64,000 nt of DNA from JACDAN01 sp963827705. Its GTDB lineage: Bacteria > Actinomycetota > Thermoleophilia > Gaiellales > Gaiellaceae. Below are positions 1 to 9,544 of the stretch, piece by piece (the first letter of the stretch is position 1; each line of letters opens with the position of its first letter). A program made the position numbers and the translations under genes. Location: assembly GCA_963827705.1 (NCBI GenBank), contig CAWHBN010000021.1:62001-126000 (forward strand). Reading direction: 5' to 3'. The notes beneath the pieces are model-generated. The model saw only the letters and a list, made by a program, of their open reading frames with translations. It did no database searches and had not been told where the DNA came from.

Positions 1-100
1 CTTTGTACAAGCCCGACCTCCCCACTCTGCGTCGTTTACGTCAAGCAGCCGGCGGGTAACGTTCCGCCGGCGAGCGGGTCTAGTATAGCTAACGATTGGT

Positions 101-147
101 AAAAAAGCCAGGTTTTCCAGGGATTTTGTGGCCCTCGCCGGAAAACC
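101..147 (-). terminator. Intrinsic terminator of radA
   Basis: Read on the minus strand, an 8-bp stem (GGTTTTCC at 111-118 pairing with GGAAAACC at 140-147) with an inner 4-bp stem (AGGG 119-122 with CCCT 132-135) is followed by TGGC and a run of six T (complement of 101-106). It starts four bases after the radA stop codon. A hairpin followed directly by a U-tract is the standard form of a Rho-independent terminator, so radA transcription probably ends here and is not shared with whatever lies to the left. Confidence 0.8.
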
Positions 148-151
148 CCTG

Positions 152-1513
152 CTAGCGAGCAGGTTCTACCGCCGCCTCTTTCCCGGCGAGCCCAGCGCCG
201 ACCGCCCGGCGAAGCGAGTCGACGGCCTTCACGTCCACGCCGCGCTGCGCTTTGGTTCCGGCCGGCACGATTACGGTGCGCAGCCCGAGCTTCGCGCACT
301 CCTCCAGTCGGCGCTCGGCCTGGGACGCGGGACGCAGGCGACCGGTGAGCCCGATCTCCCCGAACGCGGCGACGCCGGCCGGGACAGGCGCGCCGCGCGC
401 CGCCGAGGCGATCGCCAGCGCGATCCCGAGGTCGGCGCCCGGCTCGTCGATCCGCACCCCGCCGGCGACGTTGACGAAGACGTCTGCCTGGCCAAGCGAG
501 ATGCCCGCGTGTCGAGACAGCACCGCGACGATCATCGCCAGGCGCTTCGGGTCGACGCCGGTCGCGACGCGCCGGGGCATGGCGAGGTCGGTCGGCGAGA
601 CCAGTGCCTGGATCTCGAGCAGCAGCGGACGCGTCCCCTCGAGCGCGCAGGCGACCGCGGAGCCCACCTCTTCCTCACGGGACGCCCCGAAGACCTGTGA
701 GGGGTCGGGAACCCCGACAAGGCCGGCTCCCGTCATCTCGAAGATGCCGAGCTCGTTCGTGGAGCCGAACCGGTTCTTCGCCGCCCGCAGGACGCGGTGA
801 GCGTGATACCGGTCGCCCTCGAACTGGAGCACGCAGTCGACGAGATGCTCGAGCACCCGTGGGCCCGCGACCGAGCCGTCCTTGGTGACATGACCGACCA
901 GGAACAGAGCGACGCCGGACTCCTTGCCGACGCGAAGGAGCCGCGCGGCGGCCTCCCGCACCTGTGAGACCGACCCTGGAGCCGAGCCGACATCCGGCGA
1001 ATACAGCGTCTGGACGGAGTCGATGACGCAGACGGCCGGCCGCTCACGTTCGAGCGTCGCGCAGATCGCGTCCAGGTCCGTCTCGGCGAGGATCTCGACC
1101 CGCTCCGCGCCGCCGAGGCGCGTCGCTCGGAGCTTGACCTGCGCCTTCGACTCCTCGCCGGTGACGAGCAGCGCCCGGCGGTTGCGGGAGATCGCCGCGA
1201 GCGCCATCAGCAGGAGCGTCGACTTCCCCACGCCCGGCTCGCCTCCGACGAGCACGAGCGACGCCGGGACGAGCCCTCCGCCGAGGACCCGGTCGAGCTC
1301 GGCGACGCCCGTCGGGATCCGCTCCGCCTCCTCCACCTCCACGTCGACCAGCCGCAGCACCGGACGCGGAGCGGCCCCCTTCCCCCTCGAGGCGGCGGGT
1401 GGCGCCTCCTCCACCAGTGTTCCGAAGCTGCCGCAGCCGGGGCAGCGGCCGAGCCAGCGACCGGTCGACTGGCCGCATTCCGAGCAGGCGTACTTGAGGG
1501 CGGGTTGGGCCAC
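152..1513 (-). CDS. radA: DNA repair protein RadA (Sms)
   Basis: RadA is a RecA-like ATPase that helps process recombination intermediates and supports branch migration. The 453-residue length is typical. An N-terminal zinc finger is visible (Cys10, Cys13, Cys24, Cys27), then a Walker A motif GGEPGVGKST at about residue 90, the RadA-specific KNRFG motif at about 250, and a C-terminal Lon-protease-like domain beginning near residue 300. The start is GTG at 1513, read as MAQPALKY; no strong Shine-Dalgarno is visible ahead of it. The gene is followed at once by an intrinsic terminator. In many actinomycetes disA sits beside radA; none is seen here, though the window ends just downstream. The family assignment is secure. 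Confidence 0.97.
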   Translation of the reverse strand: MAQPALKYACSECGQSTGRWLGRCPGCGSFGTLVEEAPPAASRGKGAAPRPVLRLVDVEVEEAERIPTGVAELDRVLGGGLVPASLVLVGGEPGVGKSTLLLMALAAISRNRRALLVTGEESKAQVKLRATRLGGAERVEILAETDLDAICATLERERPAVCVIDSVQTLYSPDVGSAPGSVSQVREAAARLLRVGKESGVALFLVGHVTKDGSVAGPRVLEHLVDCVLQFEGDRYHAHRVLRAAKNRFGSTNELGIFEMTGAGLVGVPDPSQVFGASREEEVGSAVACALEGTRPLLLEIQALVSPTDLAMPRRVATGVDPKRLAMIVAVLSRHAGISLGQADVFVNVAGGVRIDEPGADLGIALAIASAARGAPVPAGVAAFGEIGLTGRLRPASQAERRLEECAKLGLRTVIVPAGTKAQRGVDVKAVDSLRRAVGAGLAGKEAAVEPAR

Positions 1514-1611
1514 GGAGCGTCAACTCTAGGCCGCGATACGGACGTCCCTTGTGTCGATTTCGTGACAAGTCACGGCAGGAAACGCAACAAGTTGCAGCAA
1601 GAATTAACCTC

Positions 1612-2464
1612 GTGAAGAGGATGGTCCCGATCGCCATGGCCGGGCTCGCTACAGCCTCGGCACTGTCGTGGACCGCGGCTGCCGCTGCGCCTCCGGAGCC
1701 CCGAATCATCTACCGGACGGTTCGCCTCTCCGCTCCTGCAAGGCCGCCGGAGCTGTACTCGATCCTTCCGTCGGGCCAGGGGCGCCGGCTGCTCATCCGC
1801 GGTGGGGAGCAGGCGGAGTGGTCACCCGGCCGCGCGAGGATCGCCTTCTCCCGCGGAATTGTCGGCAAGTCCGGCATCTGGGTGATGAACGCAAACGGAA
1901 GCCGCGCGCGGCGGCTGACGACAAGCCCCGGGGACGGCGAGCCGACGTGGTCGCCCGACGGGCGGCGAATCGTCTTCCGGCGCTCCTCGGCGACGAACTT
2001 CGACCTCTGGGTCGTGCCTTCGGGCGGCGGCAGGGCCGTGCCGCTCCTCCGCACTCCGATCGCGAACGAGCTCGACCCGGACTGGTCGCCCGAGGGAAGG
2101 CGGATCGCGTTTCAGAGCTCCCGGGGAGGCCAGATCCAGATCTGGGTCATGAGCCTCTCCTCGAAGGTTGCGCGGAGGCTGACACGCGGCGCGGCGAGCT
2201 TCTCTCCGGACTGGGCGCCCGATGGGCGCCGCATCGCGTACATGACCGGCGGCCGGATCGCGATTGTCGACTCCAACACTCGCCGTGTGCGGATCTTGCC
2301 GAGCGGGACGCCGAGGAGCGCCGACGACCCCGCATGGTCCCCTGAGCGGCCGGCGCATTACCTTCCAGCGCGGAGGGCAGGTTCTGACTATGCGCGCGGA
2401 CGGCGGCGACCGCCGCTATCTCACGCGCGCCGCCTGGGGCACCAACGGCGAGCCTGACTGGTAG
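1612..2464 (+). CDS. Secreted TolB-like beta-propeller protein (frameshifted)
   Basis: The N-terminus from GTG 1612 (or ATG 1621) is a signal peptide (MVPIAMAGLATASAL..., cleavage near AAAAA). It is followed by PD40/TolB-type repeats with the recurring signature WSPDGRRIAF. The reading frame breaks in the last repeat: frame 1 reads WSPERPAHYLP, but after skipping one base near 2350 the next frame gives WSPERRRITFQR and continues through a normal final repeat to TAG 2462-2464 (ends GTNGEPDW). This indicates one extra base in the run of c/g near 2348-2353, probably a sequence error. The repaired protein is about 283 residues. The propeller probably binds protein or polymer outside the membrane; no TolA/Pal partners are nearby, so a Tol-system role is not implied. 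Confidence 0.75.
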
Positions 2465-2471
2465 CGACGGA

Positions 2472-2491
2472 ACCGGAGCGACGGCTCCGGT
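2472..2491. terminator. Intergenic hairpin after the TolB-like gene
   Basis: A perfect 8-bp stem (ACCGGAGC 2472-2479, GCTCCGGT 2484-2491) with loop GACG begins 7 bases after the TolB-like stop and ends 12 bases before the next ATG. No U-tract follows, so it may be a weak terminator or a processing/attenuation hairpin; the AGGAA Shine-Dalgarno for the next gene follows directly. Confidence 0.45.
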
Positions 2492-2503
2492 GTAGGAACC
2501 ACG

Positions 2504-3688
2504 ATGTTGCGTGTCGCCGTCGCCGCGCTGGCCGCACTCGCGCTCGCCTCCACGGTGTCAGCCGCCAGGGAAGGGCGGATCACCGCGCGGCTGCAGCCCG
2601 GCGCAGTCGCCGGTACAGCAAACCAGCCGTGGACGGCGACGGCCGTGGTGCGCGACGGCAAGCGCATGTTTTCCGGGCGAGTGATCTTCTCCATCGCCGG
2701 CGAGACCGGGCATCGCGCCATCCCCGCTCGGCGCACCAGGCGGCCGGGGCGCTACAGCGCTCGCATCGTGTTTCCGGCAGGCGGGCAATGGAGCGTCAGC
2801 CTTCGTGCAGTCGGACGGACGATCCGGCTGCTCAGGGTCGACGTCAAGGGCGCCGGCCCACGCATCTCGCGACCTCACGGCTTCGAGCTCGCCGAGGACC
2901 ACGGAGACCTGCTCGTCCCGGACATGGCCGGAACAGGCTTCTACGAGGTCTCGCTCCGCACACGTGCGAAGACACTGGTCGGCGCCGGATTCGACCACCC
3001 GATGTTCCTGAACTTCGGCCCCGGAGGCTTCCTCTACGTCGCGGACGAGGCTCGGATCTGGCGGTTCGAGCCCGACGGCTCCAGGACGCCGATCGCCGGA
3101 AACGGGGCACGGGGGCTGGCCGGCGACGGCGGGCCTGCGACCTCGGCGCAGCTCGGTGGACACGGCGATTTCGCCTTCGATGCCGCCGGGAACCTCTACA
3201 TCGCGGAGTACGACAACGGCGTCCGGGTCGTGACGCCCGACGGACGGATCGACACGCTCGGCGGGATCGGCCGAGAGGGCTATTCCGGCGACGGCGGCCC
3301 CGCGCGGCTCGCCGCCTTCGGAGCGCCACACGGGCTCGATGTCCTCGCCGACGGAACCGTCATCGTCGCCGACAGCCACAACGGGGTCATCCGGCGCATC
3401 GACGGCGCGACGCGGATCGTCACGACGATCGCTCGCGGCTTCTCCGCCCCGGTCGGCGTCGACGCGAGGCCCGACGGCTCGATCTACGTCGCGGACGCGA
3501 GGCTCGACCACGTCGTCCGCATCGCTCCCGACGGGAGTCGGACGCAGCTCGGCCGAGCGCTGCAGCTGCCGAGCTCGGTCGTCGTCGACCGCGCCGGCAG
3601 GTTCGTCTACGTGAGCGAGTTCGACGGCCGCCGCATCAGCCGGATCGACTCCCGGAGCGGACGGGTCGCGGCCCTCGTTAGGCCTTGA
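2504..3688 (+). CDS. Secreted NHL-repeat beta-propeller protein
   Basis: The 394-residue protein starts at ATG 2504 with an AGGAA ribosome site six bases upstream. Residues 1-20 form a clear signal peptide (MLRVAVAALAALALASTVSA). Residues about 25-115 look like an Ig/FixH-type beta-sandwich (VIFSIAGETGH, GGQWSVSLRAVG). The rest is an NHL-type propeller with repeats such as GAPHGLDVLADGTVIVADS and APVGVDARPDGSIYVADAR, and the typical GDGGPAT linkers. Such proteins usually act outside the cell in binding or scaffolding; no catalytic motif is visible. It lies just after the TolB-like propeller gene on the same strand, so the two may be co-expressed. Its last codons overlap the convergent RDD gene by 11 bases. 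Confidence 0.8.
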   Translation: MLRVAVAALAALALASTVSAAREGRITARLQPGAVAGTANQPWTATAVVRDGKRMFSGRVIFSIAGETGHRAIPARRTRRPGRYSARIVFPAGGQWSVSLRAVGRTIRLLRVDVKGAGPRISRPHGFELAEDHGDLLVPDMAGTGFYEVSLRTRAKTLVGAGFDHPMFLNFGPGGFLYVADEARIWRFEPDGSRTPIAGNGARGLAGDGGPATSAQLGGHGDFAFDAAGNLYIAEYDNGVRVVTPDGRIDTLGGIGREGYSGDGGPARLAAFGAPHGLDVLADGTVIVADSHNGVIRRIDGATRIVTTIARGFSAPVGVDARPDGSIYVADARLDHVVRIAPDGSRTQLGRALQLPSSVVVDRAGRFVYVSEFDGRRISRIDSRSGRVAALVRP

Positions 3689-4181
3689 CGACGATGCTGC
3701 CGGCGATCTTGTCGTGCAGCGCCTGGTTCGTCCTGTCCCAGAGCGGCCAGAGGTAGTCCAGGAGGATCGGCAGGATGAAGAGCGCCAAGACGAAGATGAT
3801 CGCGTACCGGCCGAACGCGCGGCCGTAGCCGATCGATCCGCCGGCCGAGTCCTCCTGCACCGCGATGCCCAGCCATTTCTTTCCGAGCGTCTGACCGCTC
3901 GCGCGGCCGTGCATGACCGTGTAGTAGACGAACGGAAGAACGAGCGTGAGCATGTAGGCGATGCCGATCACAGCCCAGGAGTTGTCGTCCTCGGCCTCCG
4001 GATTGCCCGCCGCCAGGGCGACGACGACGATCACGATCAACGGCACGACGAGGACGAGCGTGTCGAGCAGGTACGCGCCCACTCGACGACCCCAGCTCGA
4101 GTAGTCGCTCCGTATTTCCGTCGGGGCGGCCGCAGCTTCGCGCTCGGCAGCCTCGCTCGGGTACGTGGGCAGATCGCTCAT
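3678..4181 (-). CDS. RDD family integral membrane protein
   Basis: The ORF runs up to 4250, but the natural start is ATG 4181 (MSDLPTYPSEAAEREA), giving 167 residues and a short intergenic space to the divergent oxidase gene. The RDD hallmark is seen at the start of the first membrane helix (WGRRVGAYLLDTLVLVVPL), followed by two more hydrophobic segments (IGIAYMLTLVLPFVYYTVM and YAIIFVLALFILPILLDYL) and the conserved GQTLGKKWLGI loop between them. RDD proteins are small membrane proteins, some linked to ion transport, most of unknown role. The 3' end overlaps the NHL gene tail to tail. Confidence 0.85.
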   Translation of the reverse strand: MSDLPTYPSEAAEREAAAAPTEIRSDYSSWGRRVGAYLLDTLVLVVPLIVIVVVALAAGNPEAEDDNSWAVIGIAYMLTLVLPFVYYTVMHGRASGQTLGKKWLGIAVQEDSAGGSIGYGRAFGRYAIIFVLALFILPILLDYLWPLWDRTNQALHDKIAGSIVVKA

Positions 4182-4224
4182 GCCTGCCCGGTACCCGGCT
4201 TCCGCAGCTGTCAAGCTTGACGCC

Positions 4225-5304
4225 GTGGAAGCGACGGACGGCCCGGTCAACGTCGGCGACTACGAGCAGCTAGCCCGCGAGGCCCTCGACGAGGGCACCT
4301 TCGGCTACTTCGCCGGCGGGGCCGGCGACGAGCACACGCTTCGCCACAACGTCGAGGCGTTCGACCGGTGGCGCCTTCGTCCACGCGTGCTGGTGGACGT
4401 CGGCTCCGTCAGCACGGAGACGACCGTGCTCGGCCAGGACGTCTCGATGCCGGTGCTCGCCTCGCCCGTCGCCCACCAGCGCATGGCCCATCCCGACGGG
4501 GAGCTCGCCGTGGCCAGGGCCGCGGCGGCGGCCGGGACGATCATGTGCGTCCCCACGTTCGCAATGGCGACTCCCGCGGAAGTCGCCGCCGAGGCTCCGG
4601 AGGCGTCTCGCTGGTTCCAGCTCTACTGGCACCCGGACCGGGAGGTCACGACGTCGATCCTCGACCAGGCTCGCGAAGCCGGGTGCACTGCGATCGTCTT
4701 CACCGTCGACCTGCCGAAGCTGGGCCGGCGCGAGCGGGACCTCCGGACAGGATTCACGCTCCACCCGGGCTACCGGATGGGCATCTACGGCTCCGAATTG
4801 GGCGACCTCGGCACACTCACGCCGGCCACCGCCACCGAGCTGGTCGACCCGCGGTTGACCTGGCGCGACCTCGAGTGGCTCCACGAGACGGCACGGCTTC
4901 CCGTGATCGTGAAAGGGATCCTCACGGCGGAGGACGCCGAGCTCGCCGTCTCCCACGGCTGCGCCGCGGTCATCGTCTCGAACCACGGCGGACGCCAGCT
5001 CGACCGCGCGCTTGCCTCGCTCGAGGCCCTCCCGGAGGTCGTCGAGACCGTCGGCGACCGGGTCGAGGTGCTGATGGACGGCGGGATCCGCCGCGGAGTC
5101 GACGTTGCGATCGCGCTGGCCCTCGGTGCCCGGGCCGTGTTCGTCGGACGGGCCGTGGTCTGGGGCCTCGCCGCCAAAGGCGAAGAGGGCGCTCGACACG
5201 TCCTCGAACTGTTGCGCGCGGAGCTGGAGCTCACGCTCGCGCTGCTGGGCTGCGCCTCACCCGAGGATCTCGGGCGAAGCCACGTGGCTAGAGCAGAGCG
5301 CTAG
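4225..5304 (+). CDS. FMN-dependent alpha-hydroxy-acid oxidase/dehydrogenase
   Basis: This TIM-barrel flavoenzyme belongs to the glycolate oxidase / lactate oxidase / L-lactate dehydrogenase family, which oxidise 2-hydroxy acids to 2-oxo acids. Visible signatures are YFAGGAGDEHTLRHN near the N-terminus, FQLYWHPD, FTVDLPKLGRRERD, the active-site segment VSNHGGRQLD (catalytic His), and the phosphate-binding MDGGIRRGVDV and GARAVFVGR motifs. GTG 4225 (MEATDGPVNVGDYEQLA) is the most sensible start because upstream codons fall inside the divergent RDD 5' region; ATG 4180 is the alternative. The repaired length of 359 residues fits the family. Substrate cannot be fixed from sequence; lactate or glycolate are the likeliest. 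The stop overlaps the convergent clpC end by 48 bases. Confidence 0.9.
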   Translation: MEATDGPVNVGDYEQLAREALDEGTFGYFAGGAGDEHTLRHNVEAFDRWRLRPRVLVDVGSVSTETTVLGQDVSMPVLASPVAHQRMAHPDGELAVARAAAAAGTIMCVPTFAMATPAEVAAEAPEASRWFQLYWHPDREVTTSILDQAREAGCTAIVFTVDLPKLGRRERDLRTGFTLHPGYRMGIYGSELGDLGTLTPATATELVDPRLTWRDLEWLHETARLPVIVKGILTAEDAELAVSHGCAAVIVSNHGGRQLDRALASLEALPEVVETVGDRVEVLMDGGIRRGVDVAIALALGARAVFVGRAVVWGLAAKGEEGARHVLELLRAELELTLALLGCASPEDLGRSHVARAER

Positions 5305-7837
5305 CTGTCGTCGGAGGGCTCGGTCGCCCTCGCCGTCCTCGGCCTTCGGCTCCTCCGGCGGGACGGTGACCTTCTCCGCCTCCACCGGCGGGGCGCCGGG
5401 GATGATGGTGATGTCGACCTCGTCGTCGTTCTCCGGATGCCGGTTGACGAGGATCGTCGAGCCGGGCTCGATGTTGCGCCCTAGGACGAAGTCCGCGAGC
5501 GGATCCTCGATGAAGCGCTGGATCGCGCGGCGCAGCGGCCGAGCGCCCATCGTCGGGTCGTAGCCCTTGTCGACCAGCAGCTCCTTGGCCTCCTCGGTGA
5601 GCTTGATCTCGGCCTGGTGCTCGGCCATCTGCGCCTCGAGGCGGTGCATCTGCAGGTCGACGATCGTGAGGATCTCCTCGCGGCGTCAGCTTGTGGAAGA
5701 CGATGACCTCGTCGATCCGGTTCAGCAGCTCGGGCCGGAAGACCTTCTTCAGCTCGCCCATGATCCGGTCCTTCATCTCCTCGTAGGAGAGGCCGGACTC
5801 GTCGCCGAGCGAGAACCCGAGCGTCTGGTTCTTCGAGATCGTCCCGGCGCCGATATTCGAAGTCATGATCACGATCGTGTTCCGGAAGTCGACCTTGCGC
5901 CCCTGGGCGTCGGTCAGCTTCCCGTCCTCCAGGATCTGGAGGAGGATGTTGAACACGTCGGGGTGGGCCTTCTCGATCTCGTCCAGCAGGACGACCGAGT
6001 ACGGCTTGCGGCGCACGGCCTCCGTGAGCTGGCCGCCCTCGTCGTAGCCGATGTAGCCCGGAGGCGAGCCGACGAGCCGGGACACGGAGTGCTTCTCCAT
6101 GTACTCCGACATGTCGACCTGGATCATCGCGTCCTCGTCGCCGAACAGGAACTCGGCGAGCGTGCGCGCGAGCTCGGTCTTCCCGACGCCGGAGGGGCCG
6201 AGGAAGATGAACGAGCCGGTCGGGCGCTTCGGGTCCTTGATGCCGGCGCGGGCGCGGCGGATCGACTTGGAGACGGCGACGATCGACTCCTCCTGGCCGA
6301 TGACGCGCTTGTGGAGCTCGTCCTCCATGCGGATCAGCTTCTGCGTCTCCGCCTCGGTCAGCTTGAAGACCGGGATGCCCGTCCACATCGAGACGATGTC
6401 GGCGATCTCGTCCTCGCCGATCAGCGGCTTCTCGGAGGTCTCCTCGTTGCGCCAGTCCTCCTCGAGGTCGCGCTTCTTCTGCGTGAGCTTGCGCTCCTTG
6501 TCGCGGAGGCTCGCGGCCTTCTCGAACTCCTGCGCCTCGATCGACGCTTCCTTCTCCGCGCGGACCTTCTCGATCTCCTCCTCGAGCTCGCGGTGCCGCG
6601 GCGGCGCGCTCATCGTCTTGATGCGCATGCGCGAGGCGGCCTCGTCGATCAGGTCGATCGCCTTGTCCGGCAGGTGGCGGTCCTGGATGTAGCGGTCGGC
6701 GAGGATCGCCGATGCGCGCAGCGCCTCGTCCGCGATCGTGCAGCGGTGGTGCGCCTCGTAGCGGTCGCGCAGGCCGCGCAGGATCTCGACGGTGTCGTCC
6801 ACGGACGGCTCGTCGACGCGGATCTGCTGGAAGCGGCGCTCGAGCGCTGCGTCCCGCTCCAGGTACTTGCGGTACTCGTCGAGCGTCGTCGCGCCGATCG
6901 TCTGGAGCTCGCCACGGGCGAGCGCCGGCTTCAGGATCGAGGCCGCGTCGATCGCGCCCTCGGCGGCGCCGGCGCCGACGAGATTGTGGAGCTCGTCGAT
7001 GAACAGGATGATGTCGCCGCGCTGGGTGATCTCCTTCATCACCTTCTTCAGGCGCTCCTCGAACTCACCGCGATACTTCGAGCCGGCGACGAGCGCGGCG
7101 AGGTCGAGCGTGTAGATCTGCTTGCCCTTCAGGAGCTCGGGAACCTGGTTCCCGGAGATGCGGGCGGCGAGGCCCTCGACGACGGCGGTCTTGCCGACGC
7201 CGGGCTCGCCGATCAGGACCGGGTTGTTCTTCGTGCGGCGCGACAGGATCTGCATCACGCGCTCGATCTCGGTCTGGCGCCCGACGACGGGGTCGAGCTT
7301 GGCCTCGGCGGCGAGCTTGGTCAGGTTGCGGCCGAACTGGTCGAGGAGCTTGGAGCTCTTCGCCTTCTCGCCGGCGCTGCCCCCGCCCTGCTGGCGGCGG
7401 CCGGGGCCGGAGAGCATCCGGATGATCTCGTTGCGGATCTTCTCGGCGTCGGCGTCGAAGTCGAGCAGGATGCGCGCCGCGACGCCCTCGTTCTCACGGA
7501 CGAGCCCGAGCAGGATGTGCTCGGTGCCGATGTAGTTGTGGCCCAGCGAGAGCGCCTCGCGCAGCGCGAGCTCGAGCACCTTCTTCGCGCGCGGCGTGAA
7601 CGGGATCTGGCCGGTCGTGACCTCGTCGCCCTGCCCGACGATCCGGGCGACCTGGGCGCGAACCTCCTCGACCGTGATGTCGAGCGACTCGAGCACGCGG
7701 GCCGCGAGACCTTCTTCCTCGCGGAGCAGTCCGAGCAGGATGTGCTCGGTGCCGATGTAGTTGTGCTTCAGCGCCCGCGCCTCGTCCTGGGCGAGGACTA
7801 CGACCTGACGAGCCCGTTCAGTGAATCGCTCAAACAA
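5257..7837 (-). CDS. clpC: ATP-dependent Clp protease ATPase subunit ClpC (frameshifted near the C-terminus)
   Basis: ClpC is a Hsp100 unfoldase that feeds ClpP. Domains in order: two Clp-N repeats (residues 1-145, each with NYIGTEHILLGL), AAA1 with Walker A GEPGVGKT at about 210, a UVR segment (KEASIEAQEFEKAASLRDKE) near 430, AAA2 with Walker A GPSGVGKT near 545 and arginine-finger region FRPELLNRIDEV. After FHKLTP the frame breaks; dropping one base near 5680 restores EEILTIVDLQMHRLEAQM and the normal C-terminal domain, ending at 5257 (about 859 residues). The single extra base in an otherwise perfect essential-type gene suggests a sequence error. The start is TTG 7837, supported by GGGGGAG seven bases upstream. 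ClpC recognition partners (McsB, CtsR) are not in the window. Confidence 0.95.
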
Positions 7838-8056
7838 CCTTCGACTCCCCCTTCCACGACGTTTCCTCTGAGAGACCGGGACTGCCGGCCACAGATCGAA
7901 GGCCGGGCCATCGTAGCTCAGTGATCGGCGCCCACGTCGAGCGCGTGAGCCGTGGTGAAAAGTCTTTACGACTGCGTAACCGCATCTTCCTCAAAAGGTT
8001 TCGGCCGAAAGGCCGGAGTGGTTTAGCTCGTCTTCCGGACGCGGCTGCTCGGAGGG
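7838..8056 (-). promoter_or_regulatory. clpC upstream region with GAAA-capped hairpin
   Basis: This 219-base gap separates the clpC start from the stop of the sugar transferase, both on the minus strand. It is lower in GC than its surroundings in the middle (7970-8000). A hairpin with a GAAA loop is seen at 8000-8017 (CGGCC 8002-8006 with GGCCG 8011-8015). It probably holds the clpC promoter and the 3' end of the exopolysaccharide transcript. I found no CIRCE element, no HspR-type CTTGAGT repeat and no CtsR heptad repeat. The stretch TAGCTCAGTGATCGG near 7915 looks like a tRNA D-arm but lacks the rest of a tRNA. Confidence 0.35.
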
Positions 8057-9544
8057 CTACTCGCCGCTCCGGGAGGCGCGAAAGACGGAAGCGATCGTGA
8101 GCAACAGGATCTTGAAGTCGAGCCAGAGCGACCAGTTCTCGATGTAGTAGTTGTCCCACTCGACCCGATCGGCCAGCGAGGTCTTGCCGCGGAGCCCGTT
8201 CACCTGCGACCAGCCCGTGATCCCCGACTTGACCCGATGGCGGTCGCCGTAGCGGTAGACGCTCTCCTCGAAGAGCCGGACGTAGTGGGTCCGCTCGGGT
8301 CGCGGGCCGACGATCGACATGTGGCCGACGAGCACGTTGACGAGCTGCGGCAGCTCGTCGATCGACAATCGGCGCAGGAAGGCCGTCACCGGTGTCCGGC
8401 GGTCGACGCCTTCTACCCCTCCGGGAGCCGTGTCCTCAGCCAGCGGGAGCTCTGCGCCGTCGTCACCTTCGGGTGCCCGCATCGTCCGGAACTTGAGCAT
8501 GTCGAACTCGCGCCCGTCGCGGCCCACCCGCCGCTGCTTGAAGAACAGGGGCCGGCCGAGCGACAGCCAAACGGCGAGCGCCGCACCGAGCATCACCGGC
8601 GAGGCGAGGACGAGGAGCCCTGCTGCGAGCAGGCGGTCGGCGGCGTATTTGATGCCGAACCGGAGGCCCTTCGGGTTCGGACGTCGAGCCATCACGAGCG
8701 GAACGCCGCCCACGTAGTCGATCGTCAGGCGCTGGCTCATCCGCTCGAACAGGCGGGGGACGAACGCCACGTCGAGCCCGAGCTCCTCGCACCGCTGCAC
8801 GAGTCGCAGCAGAACCTCGTGCGGCGCCGTCGAGAAGGTCACGATCACCTGCTGGACGTCGTGGTCGGCGACGACGCGCTCGAGGTCCCAGCTGGCGCCG
8901 AGCACCGGGAGCCGGACCTCGCCGTCGGCGGCCGCCATCGGATCGCGGTCGAGGAAGCCGATCGGCCTGAGGCCGAGCTCGGGCTGAGACTGGAGGCGCT
9001 TCGCCATCAGCCGGCCGATGCGGCCGGCGCCGACGATGAGCGTCGGACGGAGAGACTCACCACGCCGCCTCGCCTGGACCTGGGACCAGTGGAGCGCGAC
9101 CCGGCCGGCGGCGAGATAGACCGTCGCGAACGCCCACGGTCGGAGGCTCTGAGCCGAAAGGTCCACCGGCTCGGTCGTCAGCGCGCGCAGCGTCAACACG
9201 GCCATTGCAGCGAGCGACGTCGAGGTCACGACGTCGCGGAGATCGTCGAGGATGTCTGCGCGGAGGCGCGGCCGGTACATCCCGCGGACGGCGAAGGCTG
9301 CGACGACCAGGACGCCGAAGAGGGCGAGCCAGCCGACGGGCGCGGCGTCGACACCGGCGGCCTGCGAACCAAGGGACGACGCGAGCGCCGCAGCGAGAAG
9401 CATGCCGCCGTCGAGACCGAGCCGGGCGAGTGACCAGCCGACCACGGGACGAAGGCGCAGCGCGCGCCGACGCGCCGGGACAGCTTCCAGGGGTTGGGGC
9501 TTCAGCGCCCGTGGGGGCGCAGACGGGGCTGTCGGCTCGATCAT
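8057..9544 (-). CDS. Exopolysaccharide polyprenyl glycosylphosphotransferase
   Basis: This enzyme transfers a sugar-1-phosphate from a nucleotide sugar to undecaprenyl phosphate, the first membrane step of polysaccharide repeat-unit assembly. The 495 residues show the standard plan: four hydrophobic segments in residues about 35-180, a Rossmann-like CoA-binding_3 domain (TLIVGAGRIGRLMAKRL) in the middle, one more membrane segment (LLAAGLLVLASPVMLGAAL) and the bacterial sugar transferase domain at the end (FKQRRVGRDGREFDMLKFRTM, RRLSIDELPQLVNVL, GPRPERTHYV, SGITGWSQVNG). The start is ATG 9544, in ATGA overlap with the preceding small secreted protein gene, which suggests translational coupling. 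It is the probable initiating transferase for the whole locus; the sugar is unknown. Confidence 0.93.
   Translation of the reverse strand: MIEPTAPSAPPRALKPQPLEAVPARRRALRLRPVVGWSLARLGLDGGMLLAAALASSLGSQAAGVDAAPVGWLALFGVLVVAAFAVRGMYRPRLRADILDDLRDVVTSTSLAAMAVLTLRALTTEPVDLSAQSLRPWAFATVYLAAGRVALHWSQVQARRRGESLRPTLIVGAGRIGRLMAKRLQSQPELGLRPIGFLDRDPMAAADGEVRLPVLGASWDLERVVADHDVQQVIVTFSTAPHEVLLRLVQRCEELGLDVAFVPRLFERMSQRLTIDYVGGVPLVMARRPNPKGLRFGIKYAADRLLAAGLLVLASPVMLGAALAVWLSLGRPLFFKQRRVGRDGREFDMLKFRTMRAPEGDDGAELPLAEDTAPGGVEGVDRRTPVTAFLRRLSIDELPQLVNVLVGHMSIVGPRPERTHYVRLFEESVYRYGDRHRVKSGITGWSQVNGLRGKTSLADRVEWDNYYIENWSLWLDFKILLLTIASVFRASRSGE

Noticed and set aside
48..71. Hairpin GCCGGCGG/CCGCCGGC as a second radA terminator
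   Set aside because: The stem is perfect but has no U-tract on either strand, and a better terminator lies between it and radA.
5567..7924. 785-residue plus-strand ORF across clpC
   Set aside because: It is antisense to clpC, rich in Leu/Asp/Arg without motifs; a typical shadow frame in GC-rich DNA.
7905..7975. Possible tRNA (TAGCTCAGTGATCGG resembles a D-arm)
   Set aside because: No anticodon stem, no TTCGA T-loop and no pairing acceptor stem within 60-90 bases; only the D-arm phrase matches.
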